A DNA stretch of 64,000 nucleotides, taken from JAUYQR01 sp031415015. GTDB taxonomy: Bacteria; Pseudomonadota; Alphaproteobacteria; Rhodobacterales; Rhodobacteraceae. Of the stretch, positions 26,233-34,299 are shown piece after piece. The notes below the pieces were generated by a model. That model saw only the letters and a program-made list of their open reading frames with translations, ran no database searches and had not been told where the DNA came from. Where the stretch lies: contig JANOQT010000020.1 of the NCBI GenBank assembly GCA_031415015.1, positions 1 to 64,000 on the forward strand, written 5' to 3'. Numbering within the stretch: position 1 is the stretch's first letter; each line of letters starts with the position of its first letter. The translations under genes and the position numbers were made by a program.

Positions 26233-26706
26233 GTGCAGATCCTCCACCCCGAACCCCTCACCGCCACTGCCTTCGCCCCGTTCGGCGATGTGCTCGACGC
26301 CACCGGCGACCACCGGCTGATCAATGCGGGCCTGTGCCAGCGCTACCACGACCGCGCCCGACTTGATTTCGGGGATGCCCGCGCAGGTATCTCGATCTTT
26401 CGCGCCGACCCCCGTGCCCTGCCCTACACGTTCGATCTGATCGAGCGTCACCCCGACGGCAGCCAGGCTTTCATCCCGATGACCGCCGACCCCTTCCTTG
26501 TCATCGTCGCGCCCGATCCGCAGGCGCCTCCTCGCGCCTTCCTGACAAACGGCGCGCAGGGAATAAATCTGCATCGCGGCACCTGGCACGGCGTCTTGAC
26601 GCCGCTTTCCGCCCCCGGCCTCTTTGCCGTGGTGGACCGGATCGGCGCAACGCCCAACCTCGAAGACTTCCGTTACACCCAACCGTGGACGGTTCTCGCC
26701 CCCTGA
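26233..26706 (+). CDS. allA: Ureidoglycolate lyase
   Basis: 157 aa from the GTG at 26233, which has AAGGA seven bases upstream; the longer frame from 26023 lies within allE. AllA splits ureidoglycolate into glyoxylate and urea, the last step of the pathway. Family marks are PEPLTATAFAPFGDVLD at the N-terminus, LIERHPDGSQAFIPM, FLVIVAPDPQAPPRAFL and the cupin-like NLHRGTWHGVLTPL. The NCS2 permease gene follows after 84 nt. The glyoxylate made here could enter the Bhc pathway encoded at 49-53 kb. Confidence 0.93.
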   Translation: MQILHPEPLTATAFAPFGDVLDATGDHRLINAGLCQRYHDRARLDFGDARAGISIFRADPRALPYTFDLIERHPDGSQAFIPMTADPFLVIVAPDPQAPPRAFLTNGAQGINLHRGTWHGVLTPLSAPGLFAVVDRIGATPNLEDFRYTQPWTVLAP

Positions 26707-26790
26707 GCTGGGCACCTGACCGGATCGCACCCTTGGGACAGGGCGAAGACGGCGCAACCATAAGCACCCCAAGGGAAAAAGACAAAACGC

Positions 26791-28266
26791 ATGCAATCAA
26801 CCCATCCGGTGGACGAGGTTCTCGCACCGCCCAAGCTTTTCACCCTCGGCCTGCAACATGTGCTGGTCATGTATGCCGGGGCTGTCGCTGTGCCCCTGAT
26901 CGTCGGGCGCGCGCTGAAACTGGAACCGGCGGATGTGGCTTTCCTGATCTCGGCTGACCTGTTCGTCTGCGGTCTGGTCACCCTGATCCAGTCGCTGGGG
27001 GCCACGCAGTGGTTTGGCATCAAGCTTCCGGTGATGATGGGCGTGACCTTCGCGGCGGTTGGCCCGATGATTGCGATGGCCAACGCCACCCCCGGGTCCG
27101 ACGGCGCCCGCGCGATCTTTGGGGCCATCATCGCAGCAGGCCTGATCTCGATCCTGATCGCGCCGCTTGTCTCGCGTCTCCTCCGCTTCTTTCCGCCCGT
27201 GGTGACCGGCACTATCATCCTCGTTATCGGCGTGTCGCTGATGCGCATCGGCATCAACTGGATCTTCGGCAACCCCGTCGGCCCGACCGCCCCGCAGATC
27301 GTCGACCCCGCCCATACCGACTGGCTGAAAGCGGTCACCGAAGGCGCCGTCGCCGCCGGACTGCCCGAAGTCCCGCCAGGCCTCGCACTTGCCGCCAAGC
27401 TGAACAACCCGGCCTGTGCGCCTTCGGGCAACATAGCGATATCCGCCATCGTCCTGATCTCCATCCTGCTGATCGCCCGCTTCGGGCGTGGCTTTGTCGC
27501 CAACATCTCGGTGCTTGTGGGCATCGTCATCGGCGCGGTCATCGCCGTCGCCATCGGTGCCATGTGCTTTGGCAAGGCGGCCGACGCCGCGTGGTTCGGC
27601 CTGATCACGCCCTTCCACTTCGGCACGCCGACCTTCGATCTGGTGCTGATCGTCACCATGACCCTCGTGATGATCGTGGTCATGATCGAATCAACCGGCA
27701 TGTTCCTTGCGCTGGGCGACATGACCGGCAAGCCGGTGACTCAGCCGATGCTGGCGGCCGGGCTGCGCACCGACGGGCTCGGCACCCTGATCGGCGGGAT
27801 CTTCAACACCTTCCCCTACACCTCGTTCAGCCAGAATGTCGGCCTCGTCGGCGTCACTGGCATCAAGTCCCGCTTCGTCTGTGTCGCGGGCGGGCTGATT
27901 CTGATTGTCCTCGGCCTTGTACCCAAGATGGGCGCACTGGTGGAATCGGTGCCGACAATGGTGCTGGGCGGCGCGGGTCTGGTGATGTTCGGGATGGTCG
28001 CCGCCACAGGCATCCGCATCCTCGCCGGGGTGAACTTTGCCGCCAACCGCAACAATCTGTTCATCGTCGCGGTCTCGCTTGGCATGGGGATGATCCCGCT
28101 GATCGCGCCGCATTTCCGCCAGTGGATGCCCCACGAAATCCACCCGCTGATCGAAAGCGGTATCCTGCTGGCCTCGATCACCGCCGTGATCCTGAACGCC
28201 TTCTTCAACGGTGCCAAGGGGTCAGTGGACGAGGCAAAAGGTGCGGCCATGGCTGCGGACCACTGA
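26791..28266 (+). CDS. NCS2 nucleobase:cation symporter, probable urate/xanthine permease
   Basis: 491 aa integral membrane protein with about 12-14 hydrophobic segments. Typical NCS2 patterns are GLQHVLVMYAGAVAVPLIVG in the first helix and the signature MIVVMIESTGMFLALGDMTG in the transport core. LGTLIGGIFNTFPYTSFSQNVG is characteristic of the xanthine/urate branch. Because it closes the urate catabolism run it most likely imports urate, though xanthine is possible. A GGGAAAAAG site precedes ATG 26791. A strong hairpin terminator follows the stop. Confidence 0.9.
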   Translation: MQSTHPVDEVLAPPKLFTLGLQHVLVMYAGAVAVPLIVGRALKLEPADVAFLISADLFVCGLVTLIQSLGATQWFGIKLPVMMGVTFAAVGPMIAMANATPGSDGARAIFGAIIAAGLISILIAPLVSRLLRFFPPVVTGTIILVIGVSLMRIGINWIFGNPVGPTAPQIVDPAHTDWLKAVTEGAVAAGLPEVPPGLALAAKLNNPACAPSGNIAISAIVLISILLIARFGRGFVANISVLVGIVIGAVIAVAIGAMCFGKAADAAWFGLITPFHFGTPTFDLVLIVTMTLVMIVVMIESTGMFLALGDMTGKPVTQPMLAAGLRTDGLGTLIGGIFNTFPYTSFSQNVGLVGVTGIKSRFVCVAGGLILIVLGLVPKMGALVESVPTMVLGGAGLVMFGMVAATGIRILAGVNFAANRNNLFIVAVSLGMGMIPLIAPHFRQWMPHEIHPLIESGILLASITAVILNAFFNGAKGSVDEAKGAAMAADH

Positions 28267-28277
28267 CGCGCAACGCA

Positions 28278-28307
28278 AAACGGGGGTGGCTTGCGCCACC
28301 CCCGTTT
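28278..28307. terminator. Strong bidirectional terminator between permease and cspA
   Basis: AAACGGGGGTGGC (28278-28290) pairs perfectly over 13 bp with GCCACCCCCGTTT (28295-28307), loop TTGC. It lies between convergent genes and has a T/A flank on each side, so it serves both. Confidence 0.85.
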
Positions 28308-28329
28308 CAAATCTCATAACCTGAAAGGC

Positions 28330-28536
28330 TTATGCCAGTGCGAGGTTGATCGCCGATTCGCGGCCATCACGGCCAGCTTCCACGTCGAACGTCACGGCTT
28401 GGCCGTCATTCAGCTGACGGATGCCAGCACGCTCCAGCGCGGTCACATGGACGAACACGTCCTTGCCGCCGGATTCCGGGGCGATGAAACCGAAGCCTTT
28501 GGTGGCGTTGAACCATTTCACGGTGCCTTTGGCCAT
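28330..28536 (-). CDS. cspA: CspA-family cold-shock protein
   Basis: 68 aa from the ATG at 28536, preceded by AAGGAG. A single OB-fold cold-shock domain covers the whole protein: MAKGTVKWFNATKGFGFIAP contains RNP1 (KGFGFI), and DVFVHVTALERAG contains RNP2 (VFVHV). It would bind single-stranded RNA/DNA and melt mRNA structure. The region upstream to the divergent gene is about 240 nt, enough for the long 5' leader usual for cold-inducible csp mRNAs, but I cannot place a promoter. It ends against the strong shared terminator. Confidence 0.93.
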   Translation of the reverse strand: MAKGTVKWFNATKGFGFIAPESGGKDVFVHVTALERAGIRQLNDGQAVTFDVEAGRDGRESAINLALA

Positions 28537-28779
28537 CGTGAAGTCTCCTTCTAGTATTGCCACCCGCAGCATGCGGTGGCCCGGCTAAGTCCCCTCAAGA
28601 TCGAGTAGTCTGAAGCCGCGAAGGAAACAGAGGTCGATAGAAAGTGTTTCGCCGCATGCACATGCACCCTTTTGGCCACAAATGCAAGACCCGAGCCGAC
28701 GCAAACCCGGAATTCGCAAACATCTGGCGCGTATTCGCCGAAACTGTCAGTCTCGCCCGGCAATCCGTCCCTTCATGCA

Positions 28780-30009
28780 ATGGTCCCCATGCTCGCTGTC
28801 TCCGGCCTCACCGCACCGACCCTGTCCGGGTCCGCCCGCCCCGGCCTGTGCACCGACTGCGGTGTATCCCGCCTGGACGACGGCAAGGCCTGCGGTCGCG
28901 CCTGCCAGTTCATCGCCCCCGATTATCCCGGCCTTGAACGCGCCACCCATGGCCGAGAGGCCGATCCCGCACGCGGCGAAGAGGCGTTCTTCGGCGTCAT
29001 CCACGCCATGCACCGCGCCCGCCTGACCCCCCCGGCCGAAGGCGCGCAATGGACCGGGATCACCACTGCCCTTGCCGCTGCCCTGCTGGAAACCGGTGCC
29101 GTAGATGCTGTCCTGACCGTCGCCCCGGACCCCACCGACAAATGGAAACCCCTGCCCGTCATCGTCACCGACGCAGGCGCCATGGCCCATGTCCGCGGGA
29201 TGCGCATGGGGTACGCGCCCACCCTCGCGCTGCTGGAACCCGCCCGTGCCGCCGGTCACAAGCGCATCGCCTTCATCGGCATTCCCTGCCAGACCTACGC
29301 CCTGCGCGCGCTTGAACGCGACCTCGGCTTCGACGCCATCCACGTCATCGGCACCCCCTGTTCCGACAACACCACGACTGACAATTTCCACACTTTCCTG
29401 AACCTTCTCGACGCGAACCCCGACACCATCTCCTACCTCGAGTTTCGCGCCGACTACCGGGTGGAACTGCGCTTCGACGATGGCCGTCCCACCCGCCTGA
29501 TCCCGTTCCTGCAACTGCCGATCAGCCAGCTTCCCGCCGATTTCTTCCCGCTGACCTGCAAAACCTGCGTCGATTACACCAACCGCCTCGCTGACATCAC
29601 CGTCGGCTACATGGGCGGTGACGGCGATCAATGGCTGATCGTGCGCAACCAGCGCGGGGCAGACCTGCTGACCCTGATCCAGCCCAACCTGACCCTCAAG
29701 CCCCTGACCGACTCGGGCAAACGGCACGCCGCCGTCAAGGGCTTCATGGAAAACACCGCCCGCGCCGCCGGGGGCATGCCGTTGCGCCGGATGCCGGACT
29801 GGCTCCGCCCCATCGTCAGCCTGCTGCAACGCCTGACCGGCCCGCGCGGCCTCGAATTCGCCCGTGCAAGGCTGGAGATGAAGGCCGTCGAGACCGTGCT
29901 CCACCTCCGCCGCGCCCATCCTGCGCGGATGAAGAACATGATCCCCGCCCATGTCTGGCAGCTTGCCGCACAGTATGGGCTGACGCCGGGTGATGATGAG
30001 ACGCGGTAG
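28780..30009 (+). CDS. FrhB/BciB-family iron-sulfur flavoprotein (possible divinyl chlorophyllide 8-vinyl reductase)
   Basis: 409 aa from ATG 28780; ATG 28789 is an alternative. Two cysteine clusters for Fe-S centres are visible: GLCTDCGVSRLDDGKACGRA near the N-terminus and LTCKTCVDYTNRLADITVGY in the middle. The PCQTYALRAL and GTPCSDNTTTDNFHTFL motifs and VGYMGGDGDQWLIVRNQRG match what I recall of the BciB/HCAR branch of the F420 hydrogenase beta-subunit family. BciB uses ferredoxin to reduce the 8-vinyl group in bacteriochlorophyll synthesis. No other bch genes are in the window, so the assignment stays tentative. Other members of the superfamily act on different substrates. Confidence 0.7.
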   Translation: MVPMLAVSGLTAPTLSGSARPGLCTDCGVSRLDDGKACGRACQFIAPDYPGLERATHGREADPARGEEAFFGVIHAMHRARLTPPAEGAQWTGITTALAAALLETGAVDAVLTVAPDPTDKWKPLPVIVTDAGAMAHVRGMRMGYAPTLALLEPARAAGHKRIAFIGIPCQTYALRALERDLGFDAIHVIGTPCSDNTTTDNFHTFLNLLDANPDTISYLEFRADYRVELRFDDGRPTRLIPFLQLPISQLPADFFPLTCKTCVDYTNRLADITVGYMGGDGDQWLIVRNQRGADLLTLIQPNLTLKPLTDSGKRHAAVKGFMENTARAAGGMPLRRMPDWLRPIVSLLQRLTGPRGLEFARARLEMKAVETVLHLRRAHPARMKNMIPAHVWQLAAQYGLTPGDDETR

Positions 30010-30027
30010 GGTGGGACCAAGCCCTGC

Positions 30028-30294
30028 TCAGCCGGGCTTTGCAGCACTCGCGCGCATCAAAGCCAGCATGTCCCGGGTCATTTCAGCCTGATCCACATTC
30101 GCGCGGCTGGTTTGCACGAACGCGACAGAGATCAACCCCACCAGCGCAAAGAATATCCCGGCAACCATGACGCCAAAGACTGCCAGCATCTGCCCATTGC
30201 CTGTTCTATTATTCGTCTGAAAAAAGCCGAAAACTGCAGCTATGACACCGCAAATCATTACGAAAGACGCGGCGACACCAAGTATATTGAACAC
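30028..30294 (-). CDS. Hypothetical small two-helix membrane protein
   Basis: 88 aa. Two hydrophobic helices are clear: ILGVAASFVMICGVIAAVFG near the N-terminus and MLAVFGVMVAGIFFALVGLI in the middle. A short polar C-terminal tail follows (RANVDQAEMTRDMLALMRAS). I do not recognise the family. Codon use is coding-like but a little more A/T than its neighbours. Convergent with the BciB-like gene (18 nt between the stops). Followed upstream by a long non-coding stretch. Confidence 0.55.
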   Translation of the reverse strand: MFNILGVAASFVMICGVIAAVFGFFQTNNRTGNGQMLAVFGVMVAGIFFALVGLISVAFVQTSRANVDQAEMTRDMLALMRASAAKPG

Positions 30295-30762
30295 AAGGCG
30301 CGCTGTTCCGTAAGACCGTTCATAATTCGATATTGCTCACACGACCTTCCATAGGTTGCGCTTCCAACGCCAACCGCCATCCAAACGGTTGATTGATTGA
30401 TACGCACCGCCTGCAATCGGTCAAGCGCTTCGTCCGAAGCTCCGCAGAGGAACCAGGCGCCGCCCCCGTCCCCTTAACCCGGAACCAAGGGCGCACCATA
30501 GGGCAGCGCCCTCCCTCGGGTGGGCGCAGCAACGGTGGATGTAGGCGCTTTATTGTGCCACATATCCCACCGAAGTTCGGATTTCAGACGATGCAAAGCG
30601 CCCTCCCAAGGGGGAGGGAGGGCGCGGCCCGGCGGGCTTCGCCCTTGATTCCTGGCCAAGAGGAACAGCGCAATGCGTCAACAGACCCCCACCCGACCCC
30701 GACCTTGACCTCCGCAGGGCACTGGCCCAACACTGCCGGACCCTGACCCAAAAGCGAACCCC
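30295..30762. other. Non-coding stretch with related GC palindromes
   Basis: About 470 nt without a convincing gene. The segment GGCAGCGCCCTCCC (about 30502-30515) is echoed at about 30597-30635 by GCGCCCTCCC followed by GGGAGGGAGGGCGC, which can form a long GC hairpin. The rest shows no tRNA-like fold or coding signal. It may hold the promoter for the downstream channel gene. Confidence 0.5.
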
Positions 30763-31539
30763 GTGCCGAACCCCACCCTGCGCACCCGCATCCGCGACCT
30801 CTACGACGGCCCAAGCGAGGCCGCCGACCGGTTTCGCTACGGCCTTCTGGCTTTCGACCTGTTGACCATCCTTTTCCTCATCACCACGTCGTTCATCGCC
30901 CGCGGCCTGCATACCGAAACCATCGACACCGTTATCGGCCTGATCTACTTCGCCGACGTGCTGGCCCGGCTGTGGATTTCCCCCCGCCCGCTGCGCGATC
31001 TGATCCACCCCTACGGCCTTGCCGACATCGCTGTTGTCGCCTCGCTGCTGGCACCGCTCTGGGGCGAAGGCCTTGCCTTCCTGCGCGTGCTGCGCCTGTT
31101 CCGCGTCCTGCATTCTCCGCAAACCCTGCGCCAATTGCGTCAGGACATCCCCACCTTCCGCCAGAACGAGACGACAATCCGCGCCGCCATCAACCTGCTG
31201 ATCTTCATCTTCCTGATGACCGCTTTGGTGTACGAGACGCAAAGCACCACCAACGACAAGATCACCAACTACGTCGACGCGCTGTATTTCACCGTGACCA
31301 CGCTTTCAACCACCGGCTACGGCGACGTGACGCTGACAGGCTCCTCCGGCAAACTTCTGTCCGTCGCCATCATGATCTTCGGCATCTCGCTGTTCCTGCG
31401 GCTTGTTCAAGTGATGCTGCGCCCGTCCAAGGTTGATCACAAATGCCCCACCTGCGGGCTGCGGCGGCATGACCATGACGCGGTGCATTGCAAAGCCTGC
31501 GGCACGGTGCTGAACATCGAGGATGACGGCGCGGTCTGA
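30763..31539 (+). CDS. Six-helix potassium channel with C-terminal zinc ribbon
   Basis: 258 aa, GTG start at 30763. The voltage-gated-like core has helices at about residues 27-46, 54-70, 82-97 and 140-160, with an arginine-bearing S4-like segment LRVLRLFRVLHSPQTLRQ. The pore loop carries the selectivity filter TLSTTGYGDVTLTG, so potassium selectivity is expected, followed by S6 LLSVAIMIFGISLFLRLVQV. The cytoplasmic C-terminus is only about 35 residues and contains CPTCGLRRHDHDAVHCKACG, two CxxC pairs forming a zinc ribbon. I do not know this ribbon from characterised channels. It could be a metal- or redox-sensing gate or an assembly element (inference). The gene stands alone. Confidence 0.85.
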   Translation: MPNPTLRTRIRDLYDGPSEAADRFRYGLLAFDLLTILFLITTSFIARGLHTETIDTVIGLIYFADVLARLWISPRPLRDLIHPYGLADIAVVASLLAPLWGEGLAFLRVLRLFRVLHSPQTLRQLRQDIPTFRQNETTIRAAINLLIFIFLMTALVYETQSTTNDKITNYVDALYFTVTTLSTTGYGDVTLTGSSGKLLSVAIMIFGISLFLRLVQVMLRPSKVDHKCPTCGLRRHDHDAVHCKACGTVLNIEDDGAV

Positions 31540-31653
31540 CACGCACCGGCGGCCAAAGCGTGCCGTCCGTCAAGGAACCACCGTCACCCCTTGCCGGTTG
31601 GGTACGCGCGCGACACTGTGGCCTAAGCGACTGTCACCATTGGAACAGACCGG

Positions 31654-32526
31654 ATGAAACCGCACAACAACCGGGCCTGGGTTCTGCTGCTGCCCGCCGC
31701 CGCCGTGATGGGTTTTGTCGGCCTTTTGCCGTTGATCGCGGTGCTGAACTATTCCTTCCATGACATCTTCTCGCTGGATCAGGTGCATTGGGTCGGGCTT
31801 GACTGGTACGGTCAGATCATCTCCTCAACCCGGTTTCACGCCAGCCTGCTGCGCAGCCTGCTGTTCTCGGCCATTGTCCTTGGGGTGCAACTGCCGCTGG
31901 GCATCGCCGTTGCGTTGTTGATGGTGCGGGCGGGCCGAGCCGGGCTTTACATGCTGCTGCTGGTCGCCGTGCCGCTGGTGGTGCCGAGGAACATGATCCC
32001 GATGATGTGGCTTAGCCTGATCGACGCTGAGACCGGGCTGGCCGGTCGGGCACTGGTCTGGCTGGGCATCGCGTTTGACTACAAGTTCACCGCCGCCCAC
32101 ACATGGATCCTCCTGATTCTCATGGACACGTGGCACTGGCTGGGCCTTGTGGTGATCCTTGCCTACGCGGCCCTGTCGGCCATCCCGCAGCCCTACTATC
32201 AGGCCGCCGCCATCGACGGTGCCTCGCGCCTCGCCGTGTTTCGCCATATCGAAGTGCCCCGGATCAGCGGTGCCATGTCCATCGTCATCCTGCTGCGCCT
32301 CATTGACAGCCTGATGATCTATACCGAGGCGTTTGGCATCAACGCCGGTGGCCCCGGCGGGGCGACCACCTTTCTGTCGCTGGACCTTGGCGAAGACATC
32401 AAGGGCTTCAGCTACGGGTCTGCCGCCGCCCGCTCGATGATGTACTTTCTGATCGTGATCACCGTAGTCTGGGCCTTCGTCACCGTGACCGACAGCGCCA
32501 AGCGCCCGCAGGGCACCACCCTATGA
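31654..32526 (+). CDS. Carbohydrate-type ABC transporter permease (MalF/GlpP-like)
   Basis: 290 aa with six hydrophobic helices, starting WVLLLPAAAVMGFVGLLPLI. The ATPase-docking EAA loop is YYQAAAIDGASRLAVFRHIE. The segments DTWHWLGLVVILAYAALSAIP and LLRLIDSLMIYTEAFGI resemble, from memory, the glycerol transporter permease GlpP. The next gene is the second permease, overlapping by ATGA. No binding protein or ATPase gene of the same transporter lies on either side: a channel gene is upstream and phnC downstream. It must share components encoded elsewhere or be a remnant. The sequence itself looks intact. Confidence 0.85.
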   Translation: MKPHNNRAWVLLLPAAAVMGFVGLLPLIAVLNYSFHDIFSLDQVHWVGLDWYGQIISSTRFHASLLRSLLFSAIVLGVQLPLGIAVALLMVRAGRAGLYMLLLVAVPLVVPRNMIPMMWLSLIDAETGLAGRALVWLGIAFDYKFTAAHTWILLILMDTWHWLGLVVILAYAALSAIPQPYYQAAAIDGASRLAVFRHIEVPRISGAMSIVILLRLIDSLMIYTEAFGINAGGPGGATTFLSLDLGEDIKGFSYGSAAARSMMYFLIVITVVWAFVTVTDSAKRPQGTTL

Positions 32527-33332
32527 CCCACCCGCGCGGCCCCGCATTCCATCTGTTCCGCGCTGCAGCCTTCGCCCTGCTGGCCGCGCTGATCCTGCTG
32601 CCGCTGGCCCAGACCATCCTGCTCAGCTTTACCGCCACCATCCCGCACGACGGGGTGACCATAGGCCAGCCAACCCTGATCAACTACCGCCACATCTTCA
32701 CCACGCCCGCATTGACCGCCTCGATCGGCAACTCGCTGATCTACGTCCTGCTCAACGTCGCCCTCTGTCTTGTCGCTGGCCTGCCCGCCGCCTACGCCTT
32801 CGCGCGCTTCCGCTTTACCGGCGACCGGCATGTGCTGTTCCTGATGCTGGCCTTCCGCGTCACGCCCCCGGTGGTCCTGTCGCTGCCGATCTTCATCCTG
32901 TTCGCGCAGGTCAATCTGGTGAACTCGCCCATCGGCATCGCGCTGGTGCATTGCCTGTTCAACCTGCCCATCGCCATCTGGATCCTGGAAAGCTTCATCG
33001 CCGCCGTCCCGCGCGAGTATGACGAGACGGCATTTCTCGACGGCCACTCCCTGCCCAGCTACTTTTTCCGCTACCTGATCCCCGCCATCGCCCCCGGCAT
33101 CGGCGTCACCGCATTCTTCTGCTTCATCTTTTCCTGGGTCGAGGTGGTCTTCGCCCGCATCCTGACAGTGACTGCAGGCAAACCCGTGACCATGGCAATC
33201 AACGCGCTGTTCAGCTTTCAGACCGACATCGGGCTGGTCATGGCGATGACGGTGTTTTCCCTGCTGCCCGGGCTTTTGATGATCTGGTTCGTCCGCAACC
33301 ACATCTCGCGCGGGTTTGCGCTCCGGACCTGA
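32523..33332 (+). CDS. Carbohydrate-type ABC transporter permease (MalG/GlpQ-like)
   Basis: 269 aa with six hydrophobic segments, beginning AAFALLAALILLPLAQTILL. The EAA loop is present as REYDETAFLDGHSLPSYFFR before YLIPAIAPGIGVTAFFCFIF, and VVLSLPIFILFAQVNLVNSP is a usual MalG-type helix. It forms a heterodimer candidate with the preceding permease, to which it is translationally coupled. phnC follows after 89 nt with a separate probable promoter. The substrate is unknown: glycerol-like or sugar by family resemblance. Confidence 0.85.
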   Translation: MTHPRGPAFHLFRAAAFALLAALILLPLAQTILLSFTATIPHDGVTIGQPTLINYRHIFTTPALTASIGNSLIYVLLNVALCLVAGLPAAYAFARFRFTGDRHVLFLMLAFRVTPPVVLSLPIFILFAQVNLVNSPIGIALVHCLFNLPIAIWILESFIAAVPREYDETAFLDGHSLPSYFFRYLIPAIAPGIGVTAFFCFIFSWVEVVFARILTVTAGKPVTMAINALFSFQTDIGLVMAMTVFSLLPGLLMIWFVRNHISRGFALRT

Positions 33333-33421
33333 CACCTCTCGTCACAAAATCTTCGTGCAAACGATGGCCTGCTGTCACACCGCCCCAGTACCTCCGCCGA
33401 AGTGAGCTTGGGGGTTCCGAC

Positions 33422-34240
33422 ATGCTGCAAGTGAATACCGTAACGCGGATGTTCGGTCAGAAAGCTGCTGTAGACAGGGTCAGCTTCTCCATCGACTGCC
33501 CTGCGTTCGTGGGTATCATCGGGCGGTCGGGCGCGGGCAAATCCACCTTTCTGCGGATGATGAACCGGCTTATTGACGCCACCTCCGGCGAAATCCTCGT
33601 CGATGGCCAGAACGTGCTGGCGCTGAAAGGCACGCAAGCCCGCGCGTGGCAAAGCCAATGCGCGATGATCTTTCAGCAGTTCAACCTCGTGCCCCGGATG
33701 GATGTGGCCTCCAACGTCCTGCACGGCATCCTGAACCGCCGCTCGACCCTGCAGACCATGTTCAGCCTTTGGCCCCGCGCCGACATCCTGCGCGCGCTTG
33801 ATATCCTGGACCGGCTCGGCATCGCCGAACAGGCCCCCAAACGGGCCGAGGCGCTGTCCGGCGGTCAGCAACAGCGCGTCGCCATTGCCCGGGCGCTGAT
33901 GCAAGACCCCAGGATCATCCTTGCGGATGAACCGATCGCCAGCCTTGATCCGATGAATGCGCAGATCGTCATGGACGCGCTGAAAAAGATCAACGTCGAG
34001 GATGGCCGCATGGTCATCGCCAACCTGCACACCCTTGATACCGCACGCCGATATTGCGACCGCGTCATCGGCATGCGCGATGGTCGCATCGTGTTCGACG
34101 GCACGCCGGATCAATTGTCGACCGGCGTTGCCCGCGACATCTACGGTGCCGACGCGACGTTCAACGAAGACGCCACTTCGACCAGCATTCCGACAGACAC
34201 AGCACCAGACCGCTCTTACGCGGATATGATGCTGTCCTGA
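33422..34240 (+). CDS. phnC: Phosphonate ABC transporter ATP-binding protein PhnC
   Basis: 272 aa. Walker A GRSGAGKSTF, signature LSGGQQQRVAIARAL, Walker B IILADEPIASLDP and the switch histidine in ANLHTLDTARRYCDR are intact. The segment MIFQQFNLVPRMDVASNVLHG is typical of PhnC. It powers uptake of phosphonates bound by PhnD. First gene of phnC-phnD-phnE-phnE. The 89-nt upstream spacer contains a CTGTCAC half-site that could belong to a Pho box, but a full box is not convincing. Confidence 0.95.
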   Translation: MLQVNTVTRMFGQKAAVDRVSFSIDCPAFVGIIGRSGAGKSTFLRMMNRLIDATSGEILVDGQNVLALKGTQARAWQSQCAMIFQQFNLVPRMDVASNVLHGILNRRSTLQTMFSLWPRADILRALDILDRLGIAEQAPKRAEALSGGQQQRVAIARALMQDPRIILADEPIASLDPMNAQIVMDALKKINVEDGRMVIANLHTLDTARRYCDRVIGMRDGRIVFDGTPDQLSTGVARDIYGADATFNEDATSTSIPTDTAPDRSYADMMLS

Positions 34241-34299
34241 CGTTCCCCCGGCCCCCGAACCGCATTTCGCCGTCCGGGGCCACAACCCATGGAGTGACC

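Noticed and set aside
28537..28779. Riboswitch-like leader upstream of cspA
   Set aside because: A long 5' leader is expected for csp genes, but I could not fold a specific known motif by eye.
33345..33400. Possible Pho box upstream of phnC (GTCACAAAAT and CTGTCACACC segments)
   Set aside because: Only half-sites match the CTGTCAT-type repeat. Neither has a second half at 11-bp spacing, so I did not list it as a site.
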